From assembly GCF_015999305.1 (NCBI RefSeq), contig NZ_JAEAGP010000001.1, positions 248,001 through 312,000 on the forward strand: a stretch of DNA of 64,000 nucleotides. Reading direction: 5' to 3'. The notes beneath the pieces were generated by a model. It was given only the letters and a program-made list of their open reading frames with translations, did not search any database and was not told where the DNA came from. Origin of the DNA: Erythrobacter sp. YJ-T3-07. Lineage in GTDB: Bacteria > Pseudomonadota > Alphaproteobacteria > Sphingomonadales > Sphingomonadaceae. Position 1 is the stretch's first letter. Every line of letters begins with the position of its first letter. Shown piece after piece: positions 1-8,438 of this stretch. A program made the position numbers and the translations under genes.

Positions 1-501
1 GAGCATGTTCTCGCGACGCTCAATGGCCGGATCGATGCGGTGCTCGACGCAGGCGCGAGCGAGCGCGGGCTGGAGTCCACGATCGTCGCGTTGCGTGAGG
101 ACGGAAAGTGGTCGCTGTTGCGCGAGGGGCCGATCGCGCGCGAAGTGCTCGAAGATATGCTCGGTAGTGGAGCTTCTGATGGCCGTGGGATCGAAGCCCC
201 GGGGCAGATGCGGCGGCATTATGCGCCGGGAAAGCCGTTGCGTCTGAACGCCCTGGAGGCCGAACCCGGGGAATTCCTGATCGGTTTCGGCGCAGTCGAA
301 GGTGACGTCACGCTGTCAGCAGCCGGTGACGTCAGCGAAGCCGCGTCACGCCTTTACGCGTGCCTCCATCTGGGAGCCGCTTCGGACAAGCCGCAAATCG
401 CGGTGGCTCCGGTGCCAAAGGACGCAGTAGGCCGCGCAATCAACGACCGGCTGCGACGTGCTGCTGCGCCGCGCGAGGGCGATCAGCGCTCGGGTTCGTA
501 G
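1..501 (+). CDS. L-threonylcarbamoyladenylate synthase, Sua5 type (3' part only)
   Basis: This is the C-terminal 166 codons of a gene that begins before the window. The family makes threonylcarbamoyl-AMP from threonine, bicarbonate and ATP, the first step of the t6A37 modification of ANN-decoding tRNAs. The visible part carries the LESTIV motif that closes the catalytic YrdC domain. It is followed by the linker GQMRRHYAPGKP, which leads into the extra C-terminal Sua5 domain found in long family members but not in short TsaC/YrdC. The first part, with the substrate-binding lysines, is not in the window. The last 19 bases overlap the end of the convergent lipoprotein gene. A stand-alone YrdC is unlikely because of the C-terminal domain. 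Confidence 0.85.
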   Translation, partial: EHVLATLNGRIDAVLDAGASERGLESTIVALREDGKWSLLREGPIAREVLEDMLGSGASDGRGIEAPGQMRRHYAPGKPLRLNALEAEPGEFLIGFGAVEGDVTLSAAGDVSEAASRLYACLHLGAASDKPQIAVAPVPKDAVGRAINDRLRRAAAPREGDQRSGS

Positions 502-809
502 GGCACCGTCGGCAGGAGCCGCTGGATTTCCTCGTAGGTTTCGCGCGCTTCCTCGCAAGCGCGGCGGTCGCCGTCCCCGCAATCCTCGCGCAGATCGCGA
601 TAGCGGCGCTCCAGCTTGCCGAGCCGTTCCTCGCGCTTGCGCAGCTCGCGCCCGCGCTTCTCGTCCGCCTCGCTCTGGCTGGTGGTGGCGAGGTCGACCG
701 CCTTGCTGCCCGCCTTCACGGGCAGTGTGGCTACATCCCAGGCCGTCTTGGCGAGGCACCCCTGCAGGGCGAGGGCGGCGAGCAGCGCGAGCGGGATGAT
801 CGGTTTCAT
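483..809 (-). CDS. small predicted lipoprotein with charged coiled-coil-like tail
   Basis: 108 residues. The N-terminus (MKPIIPLALLAALALQGC) is a typical lipoprotein signal with a lipobox LQGC at residues 15-18, so the mature protein should be lipidated on Cys18. After a short alanine/valine-rich part, the region from about residue 45 to 85 is very rich in Arg, Glu and Lys with a heptad-like pattern, and contains two cysteines (DCGDGDRRACEE) that could form a disulfide in the periplasm. I do not recognise the family and assign no function. It ends inside the last codons of the convergent Sua5 gene. Confidence 0.75.
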   Translation of the reverse strand: MKPIIPLALLAALALQGCLAKTAWDVATLPVKAGSKAVDLATTSQSEADEKRGRELRKREERLGKLERRYRDLREDCGDGDRRACEEARETYEEIQRLLPTVPYEPER

Positions 810-848
810 ACCGCCAGCTTATGCCCAGCGCCGCCCCGGCACAAACGC

Positions 849-1610
849 CTATTCGGCGTCCTCGGCTGCCGCACCGCTTGCCGCAGTGCGCTTGCGGCAC
901 TTGAGCTCGCCCGAGCCCATCGAACTGACCGAGCAGCTGGCATTGCCCAGCACCTCGACCGTGCCCGAACCCATGATGCTCGCCTCGACATCTCCATCCG
1001 AGGCGAAAGCGGCATCACCCGATCCGGCGATTGCAACCTCGGCGCTGTCCACCTTGACGTCACGCATATCCAAATCGCCCGATCCGGCAATCGAGAGATC
1101 GAGCGTCTTGGCCGCACCCGCAGCCTTGAGCGAGCCCGAACCCGCGACATTCACCTCCAGCGCGTCCGCATCGATCCGGCCGACCTTCGATTCGCCCGAT
1201 CCGGCGATCGAGATTTCCGCATCGCCGCCCTTGCCGAGCTTATCGACGGTCATCGTGCCCGATCCGGCCATGGACATGCGGGTCGGGGTGGGCATGGTCA
1301 CGCGAATGGTCGCGACCCCGCTTTGACGCCAATTCCCCTCGCGCCCAATCCCCAGCGAATCGTCGTCGAGATCGAAGCGAAGACCCTCGGTCACACTCGA
1401 ATCGCCTTCGACATCGATCGTCAGCGTGTCACCCGAGGTGACGATCACCCGATCGGGACCGGACAGCGAAATGCCGGTGGGGGTTGCGCCCTCGTAGTCG
1501 AGCTCGGCGAGGGGTACGCCGTCGCTGCTCGAGCTGATGTTGAAATCGGCGTTGCATGCCGAGAGCATGGTGGCTGCTGCGGCAACGGCGAGGCCTGGCC
1601 AGAACTTCAT
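849..1610 (-). CDS. DUF2807 (head GIN domain) lipoprotein
   Basis: 253 residues with a lipoprotein signal (lipobox LSAC ending near residue 19). From about residue 110 onward the chain repeats a short unit ending in A/M-G-S-G (MAGSG, IAGSG, VAGSG, IAGSG, IAGSG, IMGSG, SMGSG) roughly every 20-25 residues. This pattern is typical of the DUF2807 'putative auto-transporter adhesin head GIN' beta-helix. These proteins are usually envelope-associated and of unknown role. The C-terminal tail contains two cysteines (CSVSS, LKCRKR). It lies next to another small lipoprotein gene on the same strand, 39 bases apart, so the two may be cotranscribed. Confidence 0.85.
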   Translation of the reverse strand: MKFWPGLAVAAAATMLSACNADFNISSSSDGVPLAELDYEGATPTGISLSGPDRVIVTSGDTLTIDVEGDSSVTEGLRFDLDDDSLGIGREGNWRQSGVATIRVTMPTPTRMSMAGSGTMTVDKLGKGGDAEISIAGSGESKVGRIDADALEVNVAGSGSLKAAGAAKTLDLSIAGSGDLDMRDVKVDSAEVAIAGSGDAAFASDGDVEASIMGSGTVEVLGNASCSVSSMGSGELKCRKRTAASGAAAEDAE

Positions 1611-1672
1611 GACGATCTCCCTGTGAATAACTGTGTTAGAGATCTAATACAGAACGCAGGGCACGCAAAGCA

Positions 1673-1702
1673 AGAGGGCCGCCCCTTTCGGGACGGCCCT
1701 CT
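1673..1702 (-). terminator. hairpin, likely terminator of carD
   Basis: Arms agagggccg and cggccctct pair perfectly over 9 bp, with a further ccc/ggg pairing around a small loop and one bulged A. The hairpin lies just beyond the carD stop codon and before the DUF2807 gene. The following T run on the minus strand is weak (TTGCTTTG), so termination is inferred from position and stem strength. Confidence 0.6.
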
Positions 1703-1728
1703 GTCGGACTGCGTTGGCAGCCGGTCGA

Positions 1729-2262
1729 TCAGGCTTCTTCGGTATTCTCGTAATATTGCGGCGCGTGTTCGCGCAGCACGGAGAGGATCTTTTCGAGCGC
1801 TGCAGGCTCGTCGGTCTTCTCCATCGCGGCCAGTTCGCGGGCGAGGCGGCTCGAGGCGGCTTCGAAGATCTGCCGTTCGGAATAGCTCTGTTCGGGCTGG
1901 TCGTCGGGGCGGAAAAGGTCGCGGGTCACTTCGGCGATCGACACGAGGTCGCCCGAGTTGATCTTCGCTTCGTATTCCTGCGCACGGCGGCTCCACATGG
2001 TCCGCTTGACCTTGGGCTTGCCCTTGAGCGTTTCCATCGCTTCCTTCAGCGTCTTGTCGCTGGAAAGCTTGCGCATGCCGATCGATTCGACCTTGTTGAC
2101 CGGAACGCGCAGGGTCATCCGCTCTTTTTCGAAGCGCAGCACGTAAAGCTCGAGCTGCATTCCGGCGATCTCTTCGCTCTGCAGTTCGACCACACGGCCG
2201 ACGCCGTGCTTGGGGTATACGACGTAATCGCCGACATCGAAGGCGAGTGCCTTGGCTGCCAT
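1729..2262 (-). CDS. carD: CarD family transcriptional regulator
   Basis: 177 residues. CarD/CdnL proteins bind RNA polymerase beta through an N-terminal Tudor-like domain and stabilise open promoter complexes, commonly at rRNA and other housekeeping promoters. The N-terminal motif GDYVVYPKHGVGRV (about residues 11-24) and the helical C-terminal half (ARELAAME, ILSVLREHAPQYYE) match the family in order and length. An upstream in-frame extension to 2382 exists. I place the start at 2262 because an AGGAAA ribosome-binding site lies 5 bases upstream and because the family begins with this short lead-in. Confidence 0.93.
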   Translation of the reverse strand: MAAKALAFDVGDYVVYPKHGVGRVVELQSEEIAGMQLELYVLRFEKERMTLRVPVNKVESIGMRKLSSDKTLKEAMETLKGKPKVKRTMWSRRAQEYEAKINSGDLVSIAEVTRDLFRPDDQPEQSYSERQIFEAASSRLARELAAMEKTDEPAALEKILSVLREHAPQYYENTEEA

Positions 2263-2469
2263 GAAATTTCCTTTCATCCGAAGACAGGGTGTGCATCGGA
2301 CGCAAGAAAAGACCGGCCGCCTGCAAGAGGCGAAGGTCCATTCGCGTCGTGATGCTGGGGGAACCTGCCTTTCAACTTCCATAAGCCGTCGCGACCGTGG
2401 ATCGCGGCGGGAGCGCCTATATAGCAGCTTCTTGCGAATATTGCGAGTCGATGAAACAAATGCGGCAAG

Positions 2470-3252
2470 TCATGTCTGCTCTGCGCGTGCCTGGACGAAT
2501 TCGCCGCCCAGCAGCAACACGAAGGCGCTGAGGTAGAACCACGTCAGCAGGATCACCACCGCGCCCAGCGAGCCGTAGGTGGCGTTGTAATTCGCGATAT
2601 CGGCAACGTAGCTGCCGAACAGGGCAGTCGCGCCGACCCAGACCAGGGCAAACAGCGCCGCGCCGGGCAAGACTGCACTCCAGGGCGGATCGGGCCGGTT
2701 GGGCGCGAAGCGATAGAGAAATCCTGCGCCGAGCATCCCGGCGATGAACATCAGCGCGAAGCTTGCGACCGGCGCCGCGGCGCCGGGCAGGGCTGCGGCC
2801 AGCGAGACAGCGGTGCCGGCCAGAGCCAATGCAACCACCGCACCGAGCGTTACGCCGATCGCGATCGCGTTGCTCTTCAGGAAACCGCGATCCTCTTCGA
2901 CATTGAAGACCACGTTGAGCCCGCCGATGATCGAGCGGGCGGCGTTCCGCGCGCCGAACAGCGCGACGCCGAGGGCCACAGCGAGGCCGAGCCCTTTGGC
3001 GTTATCCTTCGCTTCGGTCACCGATTGCAGCTGGTCGCCGATGAGCGATGCGGCACTGGGTGGCAATCCGCGACCGAGCGCGTCGATATCGCGAGCAACA
3101 GTTTCGGGCGTGGCGACGAGACCGTACAATAGCACGCACACCGCGAGCAGAGGCACCATCGCAAGAAAGGCGTAGTAGGACACGCCCGCCGCAACGAGCC
3201 CGGCATTGTCTTCCGACGCGCCGCGCCAGGTCCGCTTCAGCAGGTCGAGCAT
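2470..3252 (-). CDS. YihY/BrkB family inner-membrane protein
   Basis: 260 residues with about six hydrophobic segments. The family signature occurs near the start (DNAGLVAAGVSYYAFLAMVPLL, from about residue 16), and the conserved stretch LTWFYLSAFVLLLGGEF lies near the end. BrkB/YihY proteins are integral membrane proteins of uncertain role; older annotation as RNase BN is known to be wrong. The gene stands 29 bases upstream of fdxA on the same strand with no clear functional link. Confidence 0.9.
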   Translation of the reverse strand: MLDLLKRTWRGASEDNAGLVAAGVSYYAFLAMVPLLAVCVLLYGLVATPETVARDIDALGRGLPPSAASLIGDQLQSVTEAKDNAKGLGLAVALGVALFGARNAARSIIGGLNVVFNVEEDRGFLKSNAIAIGVTLGAVVALALAGTAVSLAAALPGAAAPVASFALMFIAGMLGAGFLYRFAPNRPDPPWSAVLPGAALFALVWVGATALFGSYVADIANYNATYGSLGAVVILLTWFYLSAFVLLLGGEFVQARAEQT

Positions 3253-3281
3253 TCGATTCCCCCTCTTTCAGGGGAATCGAC

Positions 3282-3620
3282 TCAGTCGCCTTCGCCGGGT
3301 TCCGGGTTGAAGAACTTTTCGAACTTGCCCTCTTCGCCCTTGTGCTCGTCGGCGTACTCGGGCGGGTCCTTCTTCTGGGTGATGTTGGGCCATTCGTTCG
3401 AGAACTTGGTGTTGAGCTCGAGCCACTTCTCGAGGTTGTCCTCGGTATCGGGCAGAATCGCCTCCGCCGGGCACTCGGGCTCGCACACACCGCAATCGAT
3501 GCATTCGCTGGGGTTGATCACCAGCATGTTCTCGCCCTCGTAGAAGCAGTCCACCGGGCATACTTCGACGCAATCGGTGTACTTGCACTTGATGCAGGCG
3601 TCGGTGACGACATAGGTCAT
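3282..3620 (-). CDS. fdxA: 7Fe ferredoxin FdxA
   Basis: 112 residues. The cysteine pattern C9, C12, C17, C21, C25 followed by C40, C43, C46, C50 matches Azotobacter-type FdI ferredoxins, which carry one [3Fe-4S] and one [4Fe-4S] cluster and act as low-potential electron carriers. The acidic C-terminal extension (KWLELN to the end) is also typical of alphaproteobacterial FdxA. It is followed on the same strand by the BrkB gene and preceded by an S4-domain gene 6 bases upstream, so the three probably share a transcript. Confidence 0.95.
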   Translation of the reverse strand: MTYVVTDACIKCKYTDCVEVCPVDCFYEGENMLVINPSECIDCGVCEPECPAEAILPDTEDNLEKWLELNTKFSNEWPNITQKKDPPEYADEHKGEEGKFEKFFNPEPGEGD

Positions 3621-3626
3621 GGGGCG

Positions 3627-3929
3627 TTATCCTTGCGCGCCGTTTGAATCTCGCGCTGCTGCTAGTGGGTCGGTGCCCGCGCGGTCAAGCAGGCTGTAAC
3701 ATTCACGCGCTTCTGCAGGTGGTCCGCGACGCTCGGGCAGGGCCTCGATCCGGATGACCAGCACCCCGGATGTGCGCGGAATGGTCAGCACGTCGCCGAC
3801 GGTAATCTCGCGCGAAACCCGCTCTACGCGCACGCCATTTACCCTCAAATGCCCGCCTTCGACCAACCGCCGTGCCGCGCTGCGCGCGCGTACGAAGCGC
3901 AACCGGCACAGCGCGAGGTCGAGCCGCAT
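3627..3929 (-). CDS. S4-domain RNA-binding protein (Hsp15-like)
   Basis: 100 residues. The first 60 form an S4 domain: RLDLALCRLRFVRARSAARR is the first part, and GGHLRVNGVRVERVSREI is the signature loop. Short S4 proteins of this kind (Hsp15/HslR relatives) bind structured RNA, in E. coli the stalled 50S subunit. The C-terminal tail is short and basic/acidic mixed, less basic than in HslR. It sits 13 bases downstream of the large helicase gene on the same strand, and this helicase-S4-fdxA order supports a real gene. Confidence 0.85.
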   Translation of the reverse strand: MRLDLALCRLRFVRARSAARRLVEGGHLRVNGVRVERVSREITVGDVLTIPRTSGVLVIRIEALPERRGPPAEARECYSLLDRAGTDPLAAARDSNGAQG

Positions 3930-3942
3930 CAGGCCCGGCGCA

Positions 3943-6564
3943 TCAGGAAAGCATGTCCTTCAGCGCGGCGAAGGCGTTTTCGGGCCGGGGCTCGCGTGGC
4001 TTGGCAGGTGCGTTCTGCCCGCCTTGCCGGGGGCCACGGCCCTTGCCTGCCTGCTTTCCCCCAGGCTTTCCGCGCCCCTTGTTCTGGTGCGGTTTGCCAC
4101 CGGGGCGGTGCTGCTGATGGCGATCGTCCCCGCCCTTGCGAGAGGGCAGCCAGCGCCACCGGTCGGGCAGGGCGGGGCCGAATGCGCCTTCCGCGAGCGG
4201 TTTGCCATCGATCATGCGGAACCCTGCCGCACCCAGCAGCCGCTTGATGCTGTCCGGAGTCAGCCCGGTCGACACCGCGAGCGAGAGGTCGAGTACGAAG
4301 GGCGCGCCACGGCCCTTCTTGCCCTCGCCCTTTCCGGCTCTGGCCTCGTGCGCCTGCTTGAACAGCTTTTCCGCAATATCGACGCGGACCAGCTGTTCGC
4401 CCGCCGGACGATAGCCTGCGGGCAGCGGCTTGGTTGCGGGGATGACCGATCGCATCGCCTCGTCGATCGGGCGGTCATCTATCCCTGCCTGCTTCATTGC
4501 GAGGCGGGGGGCAGGCTTGAGCAGCGCGGGTGCAAATATGTCGAGTGCGCCGAAGGTCACGCCGACCCTGCGGAGGAACGGGCGCGCTTCCTTGGGCAGG
4601 TTCTCGATCCCCGCCTGTTCGCGCGTGGCGATGCCGTGCCCGTCGAGCAGGTTCAGCAGCAGTGCCCGCGCCCACGAGGTTGCATCCTCGCTCTTCGACG
4701 CGAGCTGGAGCTTGCGCAGAGGTTCGAGCGGGACGAGCCATTCGGTCACCTTGGCCTCGATCGCCGCGAGGAAGGCCTCGCGCGCGCCGTCGGGGAGGCG
4801 GTCCAGCTCTCGTGCAGGCCTGAGCCGGGGCTCTGCCGGGTCGACCGGGTGTTCCAGCCGGGCGATCTCCTGCCCGGCCCACATCACCCGGCCATTTTCC
4901 AGCGTCACGCCTTCAAGCTTGTTCTCGCGCAGTCGCTCGGCCTGGGTGGCGAGGATCCGGGGAAGCGCCTTTTCGCCTGCCGACAGCAGCATCTTGCGGT
5001 CGCCGACCGCCGCCTGCGGGTCGATCGCGAAGCGGAACCCTTCCAGCTTGCCGATCGGCTGGTCCTCGACCAGCAAGGTGCCGTCGTCCTCCAGCGAAAT
5101 GGGGAGCAGCGCAGGGTCGTTTCCAAGATGCTTCATTAAAACGGAGGTCCTTCGATTCACGAATCGCTCGGTCAGGCGCATGTGCAATGCGTCCGACAGG
5201 CGGGCTTCGACCGCGCGGGCCCGCGCTGCCATCTCGTCGCGCGCAAGCACCCAGTCGGGCCGCTGGCAGATGTAGGCCCAGGAACGGATCGCGGCTATCC
5301 GCCCCTGCAACACGGCAATATCGCCGCGGACCGTATCGAGTTCGGCGATCCGGGCGGCGACGAAGTCCGCGCCGATATAGCCTTCGCGCAGATCCTGCCA
5401 GAGCCGGGTGACGAAACGCGCATGAGTCTCCACGCCCGAGGCGCGGAAATCGGGCAACGAGCAGACCTCCCAGAACCGCCGGACATTCGCCGACCCGCGA
5501 ATCATGCGCGCGAAGGGTTGCTCGGCGAGCTTGCGCAGAACCGCCAGGTCGATCGCTTCGGGGGCGGGCGCAAGCTCTCGTTCGCCCGGCTTTGCGCACA
5601 GATCCTCGATCAGCACGGAGAGCGAATCGAAACGCGGCTCCGCCTCGCGCCAGTAGAGTTTGGTCAGCGCCTGGAAGCGGTGTTCCTCGATCGCGTAGAT
5701 TTCTTCTTCGGTAAACTCGGCGTCATGACCGCCGGTGCCGGTGAGTGTGCCGAAGCTGCCGTCGCGATGGTGGCGCCCGGCGCGCCCGGCAATCTGAGCC
5801 ATTTCCGCCGGAGTCAGCCGCCGTCGCTTGACCCCGTCGAACTTGGCGAGACTGGCGAAGGCAACATGGGTGACGTCAAGATTGAGGCCCATCCCGATGG
5901 CATCGGTCGCGACGATGTAGTCGACCTCGCCATTCTGGAACAATTCGACCTGGCGATTGCGCGTCTCGGGACTCAGCGCGCCCATCACGACTGCCGCTCC
6001 GCCGCGATGACGCCGCAGCATTTCGGCGATCGCGTAGACCTGATCGGACGAGAACGCGACCACGGCGCTGCGCTTGGGCAAGCGCGAGAGTTTCTTCGAC
6101 CCTGCGTGCGTGAGCGTGGAAAAGCGCGGCCGCTCGATCAACTCGGCATGCGGGATCAGCGACTTGATCACCGGCGCGGCGGTGGAAGAGCCCAGTAGCA
6201 TCGTCTCCTCCCGCCCGCGCGCGTTCAGCAGACGGTCGGTGAAGACGTGCCCCCGCTCCCGATCGGCGGCCAGCTGCACCTCGTCGAGCGCGACGAAGGC
6301 ATGCCCCCCGCCATCGTGCGGCATCGCCTCTGCGGTGCACAGGAAGTAGCGGGCATCGGGCGGTTCGATCCGTTCCTCGCCCGTGATCAGCGCGACCGCC
6401 TTCTCCCCCTTTATCGCGACCACCCGGTCGTACACCTCGCGCGCCAGCAGGCGGAGCGGGAAGCCGATCGCCCCGCTCGAATGGCCGCACATGCGCTCGA
6501 TCGCGAGGTGCGTCTTGCCGGTATTGGTGGGGCCGAGGACGGCCTTGATCGCGGGGGCGGACAT
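3943..6564 (-). CDS. Suv3-like DExH-box helicase (MgpS family)
   Basis: 873 residues from the chosen start. Walker A GPTNTGKT lies at residues 11-18 and the DExH-type box is DEVQ near residue 93. The C-terminal RecA lobe has ATDAIGMGLNLDV and motif VI QIAGRAGRHHRDG. This order matches the mitochondrial Suv3/bacterial MgpS group of RNA (or RNA/DNA) helicases. The last 80 residues are a low-complexity basic tail rich in Lys, Gly, Gln and Arg, probably for nucleic-acid binding. An alternative start at 6600 adds 12 residues; I prefer 6564 because homologues begin immediately before the P-loop. The downstream S4 and fdxA genes are close enough for one operon. Confidence 0.9.
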   Translation of the reverse strand: MSAPAIKAVLGPTNTGKTHLAIERMCGHSSGAIGFPLRLLAREVYDRVVAIKGEKAVALITGEERIEPPDARYFLCTAEAMPHDGGGHAFVALDEVQLAADRERGHVFTDRLLNARGREETMLLGSSTAAPVIKSLIPHAELIERPRFSTLTHAGSKKLSRLPKRSAVVAFSSDQVYAIAEMLRRHRGGAAVVMGALSPETRNRQVELFQNGEVDYIVATDAIGMGLNLDVTHVAFASLAKFDGVKRRRLTPAEMAQIAGRAGRHHRDGSFGTLTGTGGHDAEFTEEEIYAIEEHRFQALTKLYWREAEPRFDSLSVLIEDLCAKPGERELAPAPEAIDLAVLRKLAEQPFARMIRGSANVRRFWEVCSLPDFRASGVETHARFVTRLWQDLREGYIGADFVAARIAELDTVRGDIAVLQGRIAAIRSWAYICQRPDWVLARDEMAARARAVEARLSDALHMRLTERFVNRRTSVLMKHLGNDPALLPISLEDDGTLLVEDQPIGKLEGFRFAIDPQAAVGDRKMLLSAGEKALPRILATQAERLRENKLEGVTLENGRVMWAGQEIARLEHPVDPAEPRLRPARELDRLPDGAREAFLAAIEAKVTEWLVPLEPLRKLQLASKSEDATSWARALLLNLLDGHGIATREQAGIENLPKEARPFLRRVGVTFGALDIFAPALLKPAPRLAMKQAGIDDRPIDEAMRSVIPATKPLPAGYRPAGEQLVRVDIAEKLFKQAHEARAGKGEGKKGRGAPFVLDLSLAVSTGLTPDSIKRLLGAAGFRMIDGKPLAEGAFGPALPDRWRWLPSRKGGDDRHQQHRPGGKPHQNKGRGKPGGKQAGKGRGPRQGGQNAPAKPREPRPENAFAALKDMLS

Positions 6565-6694
6565 GCCTGCCAATGTGGCAAGGTCGGCAGGCACCCGCAA
6601 GCGAAGGCGGTTCGCCGCGCATCAGCCCCGGGTCGTCGACCAGCCGGGCAAGCACTATGGCGTGATTAAACACGGATTAAGTTTGCCGTGGCAC

Positions 6695-8395
6695 ATGACC
6701 CGCTCACCCGATATGCGTCACCCGGTCGTGAAACGACAGGTCCGGGGCGGCACACCAGACTATCGGAGACGGGATCTGACCAACGCCGAACAGCAGGTGA
6801 CAGGCGAGCAAGCGCCCGCACCTGCGGATGACGACATTGCCGCGATCAGGGACACGGCAGCCGCCGAGTCCACCAGGGCCAGCGTGCGCGTGGAGCGTGC
6901 GGTGAAGGCTTCGCGCGCGTGGATCTCGTCGCAGGCACACCGGATCGAGCGGGCCGACCTGGCCCCCGATCTCGCCCAGAACATCGGCAGCCTGCGCTGG
7001 TTTCGCGGCGCGGCGACCTTCCTTTCGCTATCCGCCGTTGCGTTGGCTTTCTGGCCCGATTTCGCGCCGCTCGAAGCGGCACCCGCAGTCCGGCTCGACG
7101 ATCAGGCGCGCGACGAGTTCCGCAGCCAGACCATTCAACCGCTCGCCCTGGGCGGCGATACCGGCACGCGGATGGCGGCGACCGCGCTGGTCCGCCCGCT
7201 TGCCGATGCTCCGGAGCGGCCGCAGCTGGAGGCGACTGCGACCTTCGGCCGGGGCGACGATCTTGCGCGCATGCTTGCGCGGCAGGGTGTCGGCAAGGCC
7301 GACGCGGCGCGCGCTGCCGAACTGGTCGCGCAGGCGATTTCGCTCGACCAGATCGAGCCGGGCACGCAGATCGACGTCACGCTGGGGCGGCGCACAGCGC
7401 CCAAGGCACCGCGTCCGCTCGACGAAATCCGCTTCCGCGCGCGCTTCGACCTCGCGCTGGCGGTGGCGCGGGGCGATGACGGCAATCTTGCGCTGATCCG
7501 CGAGCCGATCGAGGTCGACGAGACACCGCTGCGGGTGCGCGGCACAGTCGGCGGCAGCCTCTACCGCTCGGCCCGTGCGGTCGGCGCGCCGGCGAGTGCC
7601 ATCCAGTCTTACCTCAAGGCGCTGGGCGATTACGAGGATCTCGACCAGGCACTCCAGCCGGGCGACACCTTCGACATGATCGTTTCCTACCGCCGCGCCG
7701 CGACCGGTGAACGCCAGGCAGGGCGGCTGCTTTACGCCGGCGTCGAGCGTGACGGGAAAGACAAGATCCAGCTGATGCGCTGGGGCAAGGACGACCAGTT
7801 CTTCGAGGCCTCTGGGGTGGGCGAGCAGCGGTCCGGCCTGCTTGCGCCGGTGCCAGGTCCGATCGGCTCACGCTACGGCATGCGTCGCCACCCGATCCTG
7901 CGGTACAAGCGGATGCATGCGGGCGTCGACTTTCGTGCCCGCTACGGCACGCCGATCGTCGCTCCGACCGATGGCCGGGTGACCAGTGCGGGCCGGATGG
8001 GCGGCTGCGGCAATGCGGTGAAGCTGTCCCACGAGGGCGGCCTTGGAACCAAGTTCTGCCACATGAGCCGTATCGCGGTGTCGGGCGGGCAATATGTGAA
8101 GCGCGGCCAGATCATCGGATATGTCGGCTCGACCGGCCTCTCCACCGGGCCGCATCTCCATTACGAGATGTACCGCGGCGGCCGCCATATCGATCCGCTG
8201 AGCGTGCGCTACGTCACCCGAGCGCAGCTGAGCGGGGCCGAGCTGCAGCGCTTCCGCTCCACGCTGGAGGCGCTCAAGACGGTCGATGCCGGGGTTGCGC
8301 TGGAAGAGATGCACCCGACCAAGCCGGTTGCGGAAGAGCCGCTGCGCGAGATCGACCGGATCGCGCTGGTCGCACACCACCGGCGCGGCGGCTAA
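6695..8395 (+). CDS. M23 family metallopeptidase with N-terminal membrane anchor
   Basis: 566 residues. One hydrophobic segment (FLSLSAVALAFWPDFAPLEA, about residues 110-130) follows a cytoplasmic N-terminal part, so most of the protein should be periplasmic. The C-terminal LytM/M23 domain is complete: HAGVDFRARYGTPI supplies the first zinc ligands, and HLHYE the HxH motif. It should cut peptidoglycan cross-links or stem peptides. The middle region resembles the OapA/LysM-like part of DD-metalloendopeptidases of the MepM type. The open frame extends far upstream (6383) but overlaps the divergent helicase gene; ATG 6695 (or 6713) is the sensible start. Confidence 0.88.
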   Translation: MTRSPDMRHPVVKRQVRGGTPDYRRRDLTNAEQQVTGEQAPAPADDDIAAIRDTAAAESTRASVRVERAVKASRAWISSQAHRIERADLAPDLAQNIGSLRWFRGAATFLSLSAVALAFWPDFAPLEAAPAVRLDDQARDEFRSQTIQPLALGGDTGTRMAATALVRPLADAPERPQLEATATFGRGDDLARMLARQGVGKADAARAAELVAQAISLDQIEPGTQIDVTLGRRTAPKAPRPLDEIRFRARFDLALAVARGDDGNLALIREPIEVDETPLRVRGTVGGSLYRSARAVGAPASAIQSYLKALGDYEDLDQALQPGDTFDMIVSYRRAATGERQAGRLLYAGVERDGKDKIQLMRWGKDDQFFEASGVGEQRSGLLAPVPGPIGSRYGMRRHPILRYKRMHAGVDFRARYGTPIVAPTDGRVTSAGRMGGCGNAVKLSHEGGLGTKFCHMSRIAVSGGQYVKRGQIIGYVGSTGLSTGPHLHYEMYRGGRHIDPLSVRYVTRAQLSGAELQRFRSTLEALKTVDAGVALEEMHPTKPVAEEPLREIDRIALVAHHRRGG

Positions 8396-8438
8396 CGCCC
8401 CTTGCGGGGGGCGCGGCCATGCGCCACACCTCGCCGCC

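Noticed and set aside
360..1961. 533-codon open frame on the plus strand
   Set aside because: Overlaps two lipoprotein genes and part of carD on the other strand; those have signal peptides and family motifs, this frame has none.
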